NCBI GenBank assembly: GCA_937981575.1
Contig: CALJNR010000084.1
Coordinates: 1-39,161, forward strand
Reading direction: 5' to 3'
From: an uncultured Clostridia bacterium
Lineage (GTDB): Bacteria; Bacillota; Clostridia; Lachnospirales; Cellulosilyticaceae
Length of the DNA stretch: 39,161 bases
The notes below the pieces were generated by a model. The model made no database searches, had not been told where the DNA came from, and saw only the letters and a list, made by a program, of their open reading frames with translations. The position numbers and the translations under genes are program-made. This document shows, one piece after another, positions 1 to 9,044 of this stretch; within the stretch, counting starts at the first letter, position 1; each line of letters begins with the position of its first letter.

Positions 1-1
1 G

Positions 2-1450
2 CTTCAAGATATTCTAAGAGACAAGTGGGGTTTTAAAGGTCATGTCGTATCAGACTGCTGGGCAATACGAGATTTCCATACCAATCATATGGTAACCAGT
101 ACAGCACCAGAGTCCGCAGCTATGGCTCTTAAGAATGGCTGTGACCTTAACTGCGGCAATACTTATCTGCATATGCTTCAGGCCTATGGGCAAGGACTTG
201 TTACAGAAGAAGATATTACAAGAAGCTGTGAAAGGCTAATGACAACCAGAATCAAGCTGGGCCTTTTTGATGAAACAGAATATGATACCATTAGTTATGA
301 ACAAAATGACTGCAAAGCCCATCATGAGGCAGCACTCTTAGCCGCCAGAAAGTCAGTGGTTATGCTGAAAAATGATGGACTCCTGCCACTAAATAAAGAT
401 AAACTCAAAACAATAGGTGTGATCGGGCCAAATGCCAACAGCCGGGCAATCCTTAAGGCTAACTACTGTGGCACAGCTTCTAAATATATTACTTTATTAG
501 AAGGTATTCAAAATGAAGCAGGAGAAACTGTAAGAGTCCTTTACTCAGAAGGTTGCCATCTCTATAAAGATAAGGTTGAGCCATTAGCTTTTCCAAATGA
601 TCGTATGAGTGAAGCGCTGGCTGTTGCAGAACTTTCAGATGTAGTTATACTGTGCCTTGGACTAGATGCAGATTTAGAAGGAGAAGAAGGAGATACGGGT
701 AACAGCTATGCAGCAGGGGATAAGCCTGACTTGAAACTGCCAGGCCTTCAGCAAAAACTTCTTGAAAAAGTAACTAAGATAGGCAAACCGGTTGTGGTCC
801 TTCTAAGTGCAGGAAGCGCACTGGCTGTTGATTATGCCGATGCGCATTGCAGCGCTGTGCTTCAGACCTGGTACCCAGGGGCATTAGGCGGGCAGGCAGT
901 AGCAGAGTTGCTATTCGGCAAATATTCGCCATCTGGCAAGCTGCCTGTTACATTCTACAAAGAAACAGATGTACTGCCGGATTTTAGTGATTACTCTATG
1001 AAAAACAGAACCTATAGATATCTAGAAAGTGAGCCGCTTTATCCTTTTGGCTATGGGCTTACTTATGGTAAGGTTAAACTTTCTGATTTGAAAACTGATA
1101 AAAATGTGCTAAAAGAAAATGAAAACTTAAAATGCGCTGTAACTATAACAAATTTATCAGATATAGAACTAGAAGAAGTGATTCAGGCCTATGTTAAAGT
1201 AATGGGGACTGACTTCGAAGTTTTAAATCACAGGTTGACTGCTTTTAAACGAATAAGGCTTGAAAAAGGCGAAACCAAAACAATAGAGCTGGAAGTGAAG
1301 GCTAATAGTTTTAAAGTAGTAAATGATAAAGGGGATAAAATATTTGATGGGGATTCGGCAGAGGTCTATGTGGGAATCAATCAGCCTGATGCAAGAAGTA
1401 AAAAACTGACTGGAACAGAGGTGTTATCAGTAAGAGTAGGAATAGAATAA
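2..1450 (+). CDS. GH3 glycoside hydrolase (beta-xylosidase/beta-glucosidase type), 5'-truncated by window edge
   Basis: The reading frame is open from base 2, so this is the 3' part of a longer gene and not a protein starting at the first ATG (89). The first visible residues hold the GH3 nucleophile motif VVSDCWA; its Asp is encoded at 53-55. Then come the GH3 C-terminal domain (IGVIGPNA, a GLDADLEGEEGD stretch likely carrying the acid/base Glu, LKLPGLQQKLL, WYPGALGGQAVAELLFG) and a C-terminal fibronectin-III-like domain ending at 1450. The DLKLPG and SDCWAI features resemble the GH3 subgroup rich in beta-xylosidases. The neighbouring xylan genes support that, but beta-glucosidase or arabinosidase activity cannot be excluded. 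The family is certain, the substrate is inferred. Confidence 0.93.
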   Translation, partial: LQDILRDKWGFKGHVVSDCWAIRDFHTNHMVTSTAPESAAMALKNGCDLNCGNTYLHMLQAYGQGLVTEEDITRSCERLMTTRIKLGLFDETEYDTISYEQNDCKAHHEAALLAARKSVVMLKNDGLLPLNKDKLKTIGVIGPNANSRAILKANYCGTASKYITLLEGIQNEAGETVRVLYSEGCHLYKDKVEPLAFPNDRMSEALAVAELSDVVILCLGLDADLEGEEGDTGNSYAAGDKPDLKLPGLQQKLLEKVTKIGKPVVVLLSAGSALAVDYADAHCSAVLQTWYPGALGGQAVAELLFGKYSPSGKLPVTFYKETDVLPDFSDYSMKNRTYRYLESEPLYPFGYGLTYGKVKLSDLKTDKNVLKENENLKCAVTITNLSDIELEEVIQAYVKVMGTDFEVLNHRLTAFKRIRLEKGETKTIELEVKANSFKVVNDKGDKIFDGDSAEVYVGINQPDARSKKLTGTEVLSVRVGIE

Positions 1451-1456
1451 ATAAAA

Positions 1457-1494
1457 ATAGCCTCTTGCGAAAGAAAAACTTTGCAGGAGGCTAT
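1457..1494 (+). terminator. Hairpin after the GH3 gene, probable terminator
   Basis: Twelve-base inverted repeat (ATAGCCTCTTGC against GCAGGAGGCTAT, one G-U pair) starting 6 bases after the GH3 stop. The downstream T-tract is poor (GTAATTTATT), so termination may be incomplete. The following 200 bases up to the kinase hold nothing else I can support. Confidence 0.5.
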
Positions 1495-1692
1495 GTAATT
1501 TATTGAGATTTCATAGTCAAGTCAGCTCAAAAAGAGTGTAAGATTATAGATTTAGACAGAAAACCTCATAACTAATAAGGCACCGATTTTATTATATAAC
1601 AGAATTACCGGATTTTAGGAAAATGCAGGAATGGTTTTTGGTAAGGAAGTTGATAAAAACTATTTTTAAGGCTATGCAAGGGGGTGAAAGAA

Positions 1693-3492
1693 ATGCTTCG
1701 CCAGGGCAGGAACAAACTTAATGTTCATTTATTAGATAATTTTAAGATTCGTAACAAGCTTATTATGATTTATGCTTTTTGTGTTATTATTCCAGTCTTA
1801 TTGAGTAATTACGCTATGTATTCTTTTATTAGAGAAACAGCGGCTAAAGAACAGAGAGATACACTTGAAAGTACGATTGAACGTATAGAATATAATCTAA
1901 CAGAAAGACTTAATTCTTGTGTATCTATTTCTAATTATCTTTATACAGACAGAGCGCTCAACCAGTTTATTAAAAATACATATCATACGCCGGTAGAATA
2001 TTATCATCAATATAACAAACTTATGCAAGATAACGTGATTAGATATTATTATGCAGCCCAGTCTGTTTACAATATTGAAATTTATACCGATAACCCAGGA
2101 ATCATTAATGGCGGATATTTCTTTCAGGTTAGTGCTATTCAAAATGAAGAGTGGTATAAGGCCTTTCTAGAATCTAAGAAAGATATTTTTATCTATTCTT
2201 ATTATAATAAGGCGAGACGGCACTTATCGTTTTTAGGTCCAGCCAGAACGATTAGTATTATCAGGACGCTTGATAATTTTAATAAGGATGGGCATAGGCG
2301 GATACTGAAAATAGATATAGATTATAATGGACTTCAAAAGGATATATTGAATGAGAAAGACGGTAAAACAGTCTATATATGTGATGATAAACAAATATTA
2401 TTAAGCAGTGAAGAGGTGGATACTGGCTCGCTGATCTTTCTAAAGAAGTCTGAAATGATTTTGAAAGAGGAAACAATTGAGAAACAATATCATGCCATTT
2501 CAGATCAATGGAAGATTTATGTTACATCAAACAAAATGAATCTTATGAACCAGCTTGCAGATAAACAATTTATATGGCTCATTATAGCAATCGGTAACTT
2601 TATATTACCTACTTTTGTCATTATGATTATTAACCGTTCTTTTGGAAACAGAATCTATTTAACAGAAGAGCATCTTAGAAAAGTTGAAAAGGGAGTATTT
2701 GAACGTATTAACTGTTATGAGGGTAATGATGAAATAGGAAACCTCATTAGAAGCTATAATCTTATGGTTACAGAAATTAAGGAGTTAATAGAAGTTGTGT
2801 TTAAAAGAAATTCAGAAAAGCAAGCCTTGGAAATCTCTAAAAAGCATGCAGAACTTAATGCGCTTCAGAGCCAGGTTAATCCTCACTTTTTATTTAATAC
2901 CCTAGAAAGTATCCGTATGAGGTGTTTAATAAAAAAAGAAATGGAGACAAGCGATATCATTGGGGAGTTAGCTGTTCTTATGAGGAAAACTATAGAATGG
3001 GGGAAAGATTTTGTTACCATTGATGAGGAAATAAATTTTGCAAGATCGTATTTAAATATACAGAAGTACAGATTTGGAGAACGGTTAAGCTTTTCGTTTT
3101 ATATCAGAGAAGAGTGTAAAGCTTTGAAGATTCCTAAGTTCAGTATTGTTACATTTGTTGAAAATGCTTGTATCCATGGGATTGAAAGAAAAATAAAAAA
3201 TGGATCTATTACTGTTGTTATAACGGATGATGAGAATAAACTTCATATTGAGATTATGGATAATGGAGGAGGAATGGATAAACAGAAGTTAGATGAAATA
3301 AGAGAAAGGTTAAAAAATGCTTCGGTTGAAAGCCTCAGCGAAACAGGAAATATAGGCATACTTAATGCCTATATCAGGCTTAAGATGTATTACTTAGATG
3401 AAGTCTTATGTGATATAGATAGTGAGGAAGGGAAGGGGACTTACGTCTTTTTGCAAATACCTAAAAAGTGTAATGATAGTTTGTTAGAATAA
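1693..3492 (+). CDS. Sensor histidine kinase, LytS/YesM family
   Basis: Membrane sensor kinase that would phosphorylate the regulator encoded just downstream. Two membrane segments (about residues 22-43 and 292-313) enclose a roughly 245-residue extracellular sensor region. A HAMP-like linker follows, then the His_kinase domain with QVNPHFLFNTLES (phospho-acceptor His398), and an HATPase domain with VENACIHGIE and MDNGGGMD. I place the start at ATG 1693, not GTG 1684, because the ribosome binding site AGGGGGTG (1679-1686) overlaps the GTG and is ideally spaced for the ATG. The stop is followed by the regulator within 30 bases. Such pairs usually sense oligosaccharides and control adjacent CUT1 transporters. 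The ligand here is inferred to be a xylo-oligosaccharide. Confidence 0.93.
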   Translation: MLRQGRNKLNVHLLDNFKIRNKLIMIYAFCVIIPVLLSNYAMYSFIRETAAKEQRDTLESTIERIEYNLTERLNSCVSISNYLYTDRALNQFIKNTYHTPVEYYHQYNKLMQDNVIRYYYAAQSVYNIEIYTDNPGIINGGYFFQVSAIQNEEWYKAFLESKKDIFIYSYYNKARRHLSFLGPARTISIIRTLDNFNKDGHRRILKIDIDYNGLQKDILNEKDGKTVYICDDKQILLSSEEVDTGSLIFLKKSEMILKEETIEKQYHAISDQWKIYVTSNKMNLMNQLADKQFIWLIIAIGNFILPTFVIMIINRSFGNRIYLTEEHLRKVEKGVFERINCYEGNDEIGNLIRSYNLMVTEIKELIEVVFKRNSEKQALEISKKHAELNALQSQVNPHFLFNTLESIRMRCLIKKEMETSDIIGELAVLMRKTIEWGKDFVTIDEEINFARSYLNIQKYRFGERLSFSFYIREECKALKIPKFSIVTFVENACIHGIERKIKNGSITVVITDDENKLHIEIMDNGGGMDKQKLDEIRERLKNASVESLSETGNIGILNAYIRLKMYYLDEVLCDIDSEEGKGTYVFLQIPKKCNDSLLE

Positions 3493-3521
3493 TGATTTAT
3501 AAGCAGCGAAGGGGGAAGGAT

Positions 3522-5141
3522 ATGATTAAGGTGCTTATAGTAGATGATGAACCTTTTATCCGACAAGGGCTTAAGATTTTAATAGACTGGGAAAGTTATG
3601 ATTGTAAAGTTGTTGATGAAGCGTCAAATGGTAAAGAAGCAATCCATATTTTACAAAGTAAAGAGATAGACTTGATTATTACTGATATTAAGATGCCAGA
3701 GATGAATGGGCTTGAGTTTATAGGCTATGTACGTGAGCAGATATCTGAACATATTCGATTTATTATCCTTAGTGGCTATTATGAATTTAATTATGCGAAA
3801 CAAGCCATTAAATACAAAGCAACGGATTATATTTTAAAACCTATTCAGAAAGAAGATCTTATTAATATTTTAGTTCGTGTAAGAAAGGATTTAGAAATAT
3901 ATAAACAGGAAGAAAAAGCAAAACAGATTCAAAATAGAATTATTTATGATAGAAATTTGATGAATTTGATATATGGTAATTATGAGCAGAGTCATCTTGA
4001 ATATGTAAAACGCTATATTATAGGCTCAAAAGAAATGTGCTATATTAGTTTTGAAATGGATGAGACAGATAAGTCATTTCACACACTTACATTAGAGGAA
4101 AAAGTAAGTATACATCAGGCCTATTTTAATGAGCTCTTAAAAGTACTTAAAGAATACTCGTATAATATCATACATGGCGTTGGTAAAAGCGAAGGATTAT
4201 TTGATATAGGCGTTGTCTTTCTCAAAGAATTTGCTGATAGACAAGAGACTAATGACCGTGATTATATTACTGCGCTTTATGAACAGCTAAAAGGAGTAAG
4301 TCCCTATGTTTTAAATGTTTTTATAGGTCACTATGTAGACGGGATTGAGAAAATATCGGATTCATACCGATCAATAGCCGTGGCCCGTTCTTTTCATAGC
4401 TTTTCGGATAAAAAACAGCATATTGCTTATTGTGATGAGGTAGCCTATAAAAAAGCGAATCAATTTGGGATAGGAAAAAAACTCATTGAAGAACTGATTA
4501 TACATGTTAAAAATAATGATATCATGCTGATTGAAGAAAGCGTAGATAAAATATATAAAGAGTTGCAAGAAAAGCTTATTGAGCCAAAGCTTATTCAGGC
4601 CAATATCTACTATATGTTATATTGTTTAATAGACTTAGCAAAGGAATTGGATAATGAAGCGGATCAGCAAGAAATACTCCGGTATTTACAAGAAGAAGCT
4701 TTTGATAAATTGGCAGTTGGGGGAAGTGCTGTCTATTTTAAAAGGTTTGCAGTGGAGTATTCTACCTATTTAGAACAGCTTCGTATCAATGCCTCTAAAG
4801 GAGGCTTGTTATTAAAAATTGAGAGACATATTGCAGAACATTATATGGAAAACTTAAGCCTCAAAACCTTAGGAGATAAGTTTTATATTAACAGTGTTTA
4901 TCTTGGACAGCTCTTTAAAAAAGAATATCGCATGCCTTTTAAAGATTATTTGAATCATTTTCGTATTCAAAAGGCTGTAGAAATGCTAGAATCCACAGAA
5001 GAAAGAATTTATACTATAGCTGCTAAAGTAGGCTATAATAATCCAGATTATTTTATTAGCAAGTTTGTACAATTAAAGGGGATTACACCTCATCGATATC
5101 GCATGGAAAGTAAAAAACATAAAAAACTTAATATTTTTTAA
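3522..5141 (+). CDS. AraC-type response regulator (YesN family)
   Basis: N-terminal receiver domain (IVDDEPFIRQG; phospho-acceptor Asp55 in IITDIKMPEM; the conserved Lys in YILKPI), a long middle region, and two C-terminal helix-turn-helix motifs of the AraC class (about residues 435-535, with NPDYFISKFVQLKGITPHRYR). An upstream in-frame ATG at 3492 overlaps the kinase stop. I prefer ATG 3522 because GGGGGAAGG (3511-3519) precedes it and the protein then begins at the usual MIKVLIVDDEP. It is co-transcribed with the kinase and probably activates the binding-protein promoter at 5195. Confidence 0.93.
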   Translation: MIKVLIVDDEPFIRQGLKILIDWESYDCKVVDEASNGKEAIHILQSKEIDLIITDIKMPEMNGLEFIGYVREQISEHIRFIILSGYYEFNYAKQAIKYKATDYILKPIQKEDLINILVRVRKDLEIYKQEEKAKQIQNRIIYDRNLMNLIYGNYEQSHLEYVKRYIIGSKEMCYISFEMDETDKSFHTLTLEEKVSIHQAYFNELLKVLKEYSYNIIHGVGKSEGLFDIGVVFLKEFADRQETNDRDYITALYEQLKGVSPYVLNVFIGHYVDGIEKISDSYRSIAVARSFHSFSDKKQHIAYCDEVAYKKANQFGIGKKLIEELIIHVKNNDIMLIEESVDKIYKELQEKLIEPKLIQANIYYMLYCLIDLAKELDNEADQQEILRYLQEEAFDKLAVGGSAVYFKRFAVEYSTYLEQLRINASKGGLLLKIERHIAEHYMENLSLKTLGDKFYINSVYLGQLFKKEYRMPFKDYLNHFRIQKAVEMLESTEERIYTIAAKVGYNNPDYFISKFVQLKGITPHRYRMESKKHKKLNIF

Positions 5142-5159
5142 GTTTTTTATGTTTTTTTT
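5118..5159 (+). terminator. Intrinsic terminator overlapping the regulator stop codon
   Basis: Perfect 14-bp stem (CATAAAAAACTTAA with TTAAGTTTTTTATG, 6-base loop) followed directly by eight T residues (5152-5159). The left arm encodes the last codons of the response regulator, and the TAA at 5139-5141 lies in the right arm. The stem is nearly all A-T, which is unusual. Confidence 0.75.
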
Positions 5160-5194
5160 ATTTAGTTTGTTAGGATGAAGTGGTTGTGCATATT

Positions 5195-5203
5195 TGTTAT
5201 AAT
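5195..5203 (+). promoter_or_regulatory. Extended -10 promoter of the transporter/xylanolytic operon
   Basis: TGTTATAAT is a perfect -10 hexamer with the extended TGn element. No good -35 is seen at the usual distance (ATGAAG at 5175-5180), which suits an activator-dependent promoter. Transcription would start near 5210, leaving a leader of about 90 bases that contains a small AGAGT/ACTCT stem and the ribosome binding site GGAGG at 5291-5295. Confidence 0.6.
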
Positions 5204-5301
5204 AAGCTTAGCTTATATGAATAATTTGTGCAGAGTTACAATACTCTCAGTCGGCCGAACCTTATTGTTTGTATAAACAGGGATATTTTAGGAGGTAAAA
5301 A

Positions 5302-7011
5302 ATGAAAAAATTCAAAAGGGTTTTAGGAATAGTATTAACGATAGCACTTTCAGCAACAATGGCTGTAGGCTGCGGAAAAGATAAAGCTTCCAATTCCGAC
5401 GGCGTAACTACTAAAGATGAGGTAAAAAACACTACAACTAAAGCAGATGGACCAATAAAAACTTTTACAGCATTTATTGCAGCACCAGGAATTGAGATAT
5501 CAGAAGATAACCGTATGATGAATAGAATAGCAGAAAAAATTGGGGCAAAAGCTGATGTAAAGTATTTAACTGGACAAACGGCAGCTGAAAGAATAGGCGT
5601 TATGATAGCTGGGGGAGAATATCCGGATTTTATTGATGGATCAGATGGGACTTCACAGCTTGTTGAAGCAGGAGCATTAATTCCTTTAGAAGATCATTTA
5701 GATAATTATCCTAATTTAAAGAACTTTTATTCAGAGGAAGAATGGAATAGATTAAGAAAAGCAGATGGACATATTTATTACATACCTCAATTTGGGAACA
5801 TCCAAGGAAAGAATGTACAAACAGACCATAACGATGAAGCTTTTTGGATACAAAAAAGAGTACTTAAATGGGCAGGATTCCCAACAATTAAAACAGTAGA
5901 TGAGTATTTTGATTTAATTGAAAGATATATTGCAGCAAATCCAACGAGTGAAGATGGACAAAAAAATATAGGATTTGAAATTTTAAGTGATGACTGGAGA
6001 TATTTCTGCTTAGAAAATCCTCCAATGTTTTTAGCGGGTTATCCAAATGACGGTGCAGCAATTGTAGATCCGGTAACGCTTAAAGCAACTGTATACGACC
6101 GAATTCCAGAAGCAAAGATTTATTATGAAAAGGTAAATGATTTGTATAATAAGGGTATTGTTGACCCAGAAACATTTACTTTATCTTACGATCAATATAT
6201 GGCAAAAATCTCAGCCGGAAGAGTAGTGGGGATGGTAGATCAGTACTGGAACTTTAGAGATGCTGATACCGCATTAAAATCACAAAACCTTGATGATAGA
6301 ACTTATGTGCCTCTAGCTCTAGTGCTTAAAGAAGGGACAGAGCCTAAATACTTTGGACCGCCAGCATTTAATACTGGAGGAGGTATGGGTATAAGTGTAA
6401 GCTGTAAAGATGTTGAAGGTGCACTTAAGTTTTTGAATGATTTATTAGATCCAGAAGTGATGACCATGAGATACTGGGGAGATAAAGACGTAGATTATTT
6501 TGTGGATGACAATGGCGTATTTTATAGAAATGATGAGCAAAGAGAAAACTTTAGAAATCAAGATTATTTGAATAAAAATGATTGCCCATACGACTGGTTC
6601 CCTCATTATGATGGTATGAGCGCAGATGGTATAAATTCCATTAAAACTAAAGAACAACCAGGTGAATTCTATGCAACGCTTCGAGACATAGACCGAGAAG
6701 TACTAGACGCTTATGGCCATGAGAGATGGACAGATTTCTTACCACAAATGAAAGAAAATAGCCCATGGTATCCTTTATGGTCAGCTAGAAATACATGGAC
6801 AGCAGATACACCTTATGGTATTGCATGGAAGAAGATGGATGATGTAAAACATGAGTGGCTTCCAAAAGTCGTTATGGCTTCCAAAGCAGACTTTGAAAAA
6901 ACTTGGGATCAGTATATGAAAACATATGAGTCAGAAATAGATTATAAAGCATATGAGGAAGAATTAACTGCCGAAGTAGCAAGGAGAGTTGCACTGGCTA
7001 AGGGCAAATAA
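5302..7011 (+). CDS. Extracellular solute-binding lipoprotein, LipO/YtcQ type (CUT1 ABC transporter)
   Basis: Captures oligosaccharides outside the membrane and delivers them to the permeases encoded next. A lipoprotein signal peptide ends in AVGC (Cys24 would be lipidated). The mature protein is long for a binding protein (569 residues in total), as in the LipO/YtcQ group that pairs with LplB/YtcP permeases. Aromatic-rich stretches such as DDWRYF and SPWYPLWSARNTWTADTPYG are typical sugar-contacting regions of this group. The start is fixed by GGAGG at 5291-5295. Xylo-oligosaccharide or arabinoxylan-oligosaccharide binding is inferred from the downstream GH8 and GH51 genes. Confidence 0.93.
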   Translation: MKKFKRVLGIVLTIALSATMAVGCGKDKASNSDGVTTKDEVKNTTTKADGPIKTFTAFIAAPGIEISEDNRMMNRIAEKIGAKADVKYLTGQTAAERIGVMIAGGEYPDFIDGSDGTSQLVEAGALIPLEDHLDNYPNLKNFYSEEEWNRLRKADGHIYYIPQFGNIQGKNVQTDHNDEAFWIQKRVLKWAGFPTIKTVDEYFDLIERYIAANPTSEDGQKNIGFEILSDDWRYFCLENPPMFLAGYPNDGAAIVDPVTLKATVYDRIPEAKIYYEKVNDLYNKGIVDPETFTLSYDQYMAKISAGRVVGMVDQYWNFRDADTALKSQNLDDRTYVPLALVLKEGTEPKYFGPPAFNTGGGMGISVSCKDVEGALKFLNDLLDPEVMTMRYWGDKDVDYFVDDNGVFYRNDEQRENFRNQDYLNKNDCPYDWFPHYDGMSADGINSIKTKEQPGEFYATLRDIDREVLDAYGHERWTDFLPQMKENSPWYPLWSARNTWTADTPYGIAWKKMDDVKHEWLPKVVMASKADFEKTWDQYMKTYESEIDYKAYEEELTAEVARRVALAKGK

Positions 7012-7058
7012 ATAGAAAGAAGTTTATATCGGCGAGTTATTAGTTAAGATCATTTGAG

Positions 7059-7101
7059 AGGGTGTTTTACGAGTTTTTTATTAAAGCTTATAAAACACCC
7101 T
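7059..7101 (+). promoter_or_regulatory. Intercistronic hairpin between binding protein and permease genes
   Basis: Perfect 11-bp stem AGGGTGTTTTA / TAAAACACCCT with a 21-base loop, 48 bases after the binding-protein stop and 41 bases before the first permease. No T-tract follows. Such structures often protect the upstream mRNA or partly stop transcription, so that more binding protein than permease is made. This role is inferred. Confidence 0.55.
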
Positions 7102-7142
7102 TTATCAAGTGAAGATTAATTTGAAGAGAAAGGAATATAACT

Positions 7143-8111
7143 ATGGATGCTATAGATATAACGCGTAAAAATATAAAAAGAACTGGGCAGCTTACAAATA
7201 AGGGAAATATTTGGGAACGGATGCTTAATCAAAAAGAATTAATTTTAATGAGTATCCCCTTTGTAGCTTATGCACTTGTTTTCTATTATTTGCCTCTTGC
7301 CGGATGGGTGATGGCTTTTCAAAACTTTAAGCCTGCCAAAGGATTGCTGGATCAAAAGTGGGTTGGATTTAAGCATTTTATCTTTTTGTTTTCAGACAAA
7401 ACCTTTTTAACCGTCATTCGAAATACTTTAGCTATGAGTATTATTAATCTCGCTTTAGGATTTGCTTTTTCCATAGGCTTTGCATTACTGCTTAATGAAG
7501 TAAGACAATTGAAAATCAAGAAACTTATTCAAACAGTATCGTATTTACCACACTTTTTATCATGGATTATTGTTACAGGAATTGTACTTGATGCTCTTTC
7601 AACAGAAACAGGAATTATTAACCAACTTCTTATGTATTTTAATATTATACAATCCCCGATTAATTTTTTAGCTGACCCTAAGTATTTCTGGGGAATCGTT
7701 GGTTTTTCAAACGTTTGGAAAGGAACTGGATGGGGGAGTATTATCTATCTAGCAGCAATAACAGCAATCAGTCCAGATTTATATGAAGCGGCTTCTATTG
7801 ATGGAGCCAATAGATTGCAAAAGATATGGCATATTACTTTACCGGGCATAAAGCCAACTATTTTTATTTTACTGATTATCAATATGGGGAACGTGCTTAA
7901 TGCCGGATTTGAGGTTCAGTATTTATTAGGAAATGGCCTGGTGCAAAGGGTGTCTCAAACAATTGATATTTTTGTGCTCAAGTATGGTATAGGACTCACT
8001 AACTATTCTTTGGCAACAGCGGCAGGTATTTTCAGAAGTGTAATCAGTATTATTTTGATAGTCATAGCCAATTATGCAGCAAAAGCAGCTGGCGAAGAGC
8101 GATTGTTTTAG
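7143..8111 (+). CDS. ABC transporter permease, LplB type
   Basis: Inner-membrane permease with about six hydrophobic segments, beginning near residue 33 (LILMSIPFVAYALVFYYLPL). The cytoplasmic EAA loop that contacts the ATPase is present (YEAASIDGANRLQKIWHITL). The C-terminus TAAGIFRSVISIILIVIANY followed by a short AxxAGEERLF tail is characteristic of LplB-type subunits. It is separated from the partner permease by only 11 bases. No ATP-binding subunit lies nearby, so a shared MsmX-type ATPase encoded elsewhere is expected. Confidence 0.94.
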   Translation: MDAIDITRKNIKRTGQLTNKGNIWERMLNQKELILMSIPFVAYALVFYYLPLAGWVMAFQNFKPAKGLLDQKWVGFKHFIFLFSDKTFLTVIRNTLAMSIINLALGFAFSIGFALLLNEVRQLKIKKLIQTVSYLPHFLSWIIVTGIVLDALSTETGIINQLLMYFNIIQSPINFLADPKYFWGIVGFSNVWKGTGWGSIIYLAAITAISPDLYEAASIDGANRLQKIWHITLPGIKPTIFILLIINMGNVLNAGFEVQYLLGNGLVQRVSQTIDIFVLKYGIGLTNYSLATAAGIFRSVISIILIVIANYAAKAAGEERLF

Positions 8112-8122
8112 GGAGGAGTATA

Positions 8123-9019
8123 ATGAATAATAAATCAGTTTTTAAAATAAAGGTTGATGAAATATTGTTTGACGTAATTAAATGGATATTTTTAGTTTTG
8201 TTTGTCCTAGCAACTATATATCCTATCATTAATACGTTGGCTGTATCTTTAAATGAAGGGGCAGATGCATTAAAGGGAGGTATTTTTTTACTACCAAGAA
8301 AGTTTACGTTAGAAAACTATTTTTTGGTGTTTAAGAACAAAAATTTGGTTCAAGCTTCTATTATTACTGTGTCACGAACAGTTATTGCAACAGTATTACA
8401 ACTGTTTTTAACTGCCATGTTATCTTATGTACTTTGTAGAAAAGACTTCATCTTTAGAAAGTTTGTAACGATACTTTATGTCCTTACCATGTATGTAAAT
8501 GCAGGACTTATTCCTAACTTTCTGCTGATAAAGCATTTAGGACTTACTAATAATTTCTGGGTATATATTGTGCCAGGAATGATCAGTGCCTTTAATATGA
8601 TAGTTATCAGAACCTTTATGAATGGACTCCCGGATAGTCTGGCGGAGTCTGCCAAAGTAGATGGAGCAAGTGAGTTTAAAATATTTATTAATATTATTTT
8701 GCCTCTCTGTAAACCTGTACTTGCTACAGTCGCTCTATTTATTGCAGTCTATCAGTGGAACTCGTGGTTTGATACTATGCTTTACAATGCATTTGATAAT
8801 TCTCTGACAACGCTTCAATATGAACTTATGAAACTCCTGTCAGCAGTCACTAACCAAGGCGCCAGTGCGGAAGCGATGAAAAACAGCGGTAACATGGTTA
8901 CTCCGGCTACAATTCGTGCAGCAGCCACCATTATAACAGCATTTCCTATTGTCTGTCTCTATCCTTTCTTACAAAGATATTTTGTTGCAGGGCTTACTAT
9001 TGGAGGCGTAAAAGAATAA
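8123..9019 (+). CDS. ABC transporter permease, YtcP type (MalG-like)
   Basis: Second permease subunit of the importer. It has six predicted membrane segments, the EAA loop AESAKVDGASEFKIFINIIL, and the usual C-terminal sequence PFLQRYFVAGLTIGGVKE found in MalG/YtcP proteins. GGGAGG (8111-8116) precedes ATG 8123. The next gene begins 25 bases later, so transport and oligosaccharide cleavage are probably co-transcribed. Confidence 0.94.
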   Translation: MNNKSVFKIKVDEILFDVIKWIFLVLFVLATIYPIINTLAVSLNEGADALKGGIFLLPRKFTLENYFLVFKNKNLVQASIITVSRTVIATVLQLFLTAMLSYVLCRKDFIFRKFVTILYVLTMYVNAGLIPNFLLIKHLGLTNNFWVYIVPGMISAFNMIVIRTFMNGLPDSLAESAKVDGASEFKIFINIILPLCKPVLATVALFIAVYQWNSWFDTMLYNAFDNSLTTLQYELMKLLSAVTNQGASAEAMKNSGNMVTPATIRAAATIITAFPIVCLYPFLQRYFVAGLTIGGVKE

Positions 9020-9044
9020 AACTAACTCAAGAAGGAGAAAAAGT

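Noticed and set aside
1650..1678. TTGATA, 17 bases, TATGCA as a promoter for the first kinase
   Set aside because: It would start transcription at about 1685, inside the ribosome binding site and almost at the start codon, leaving no leader.
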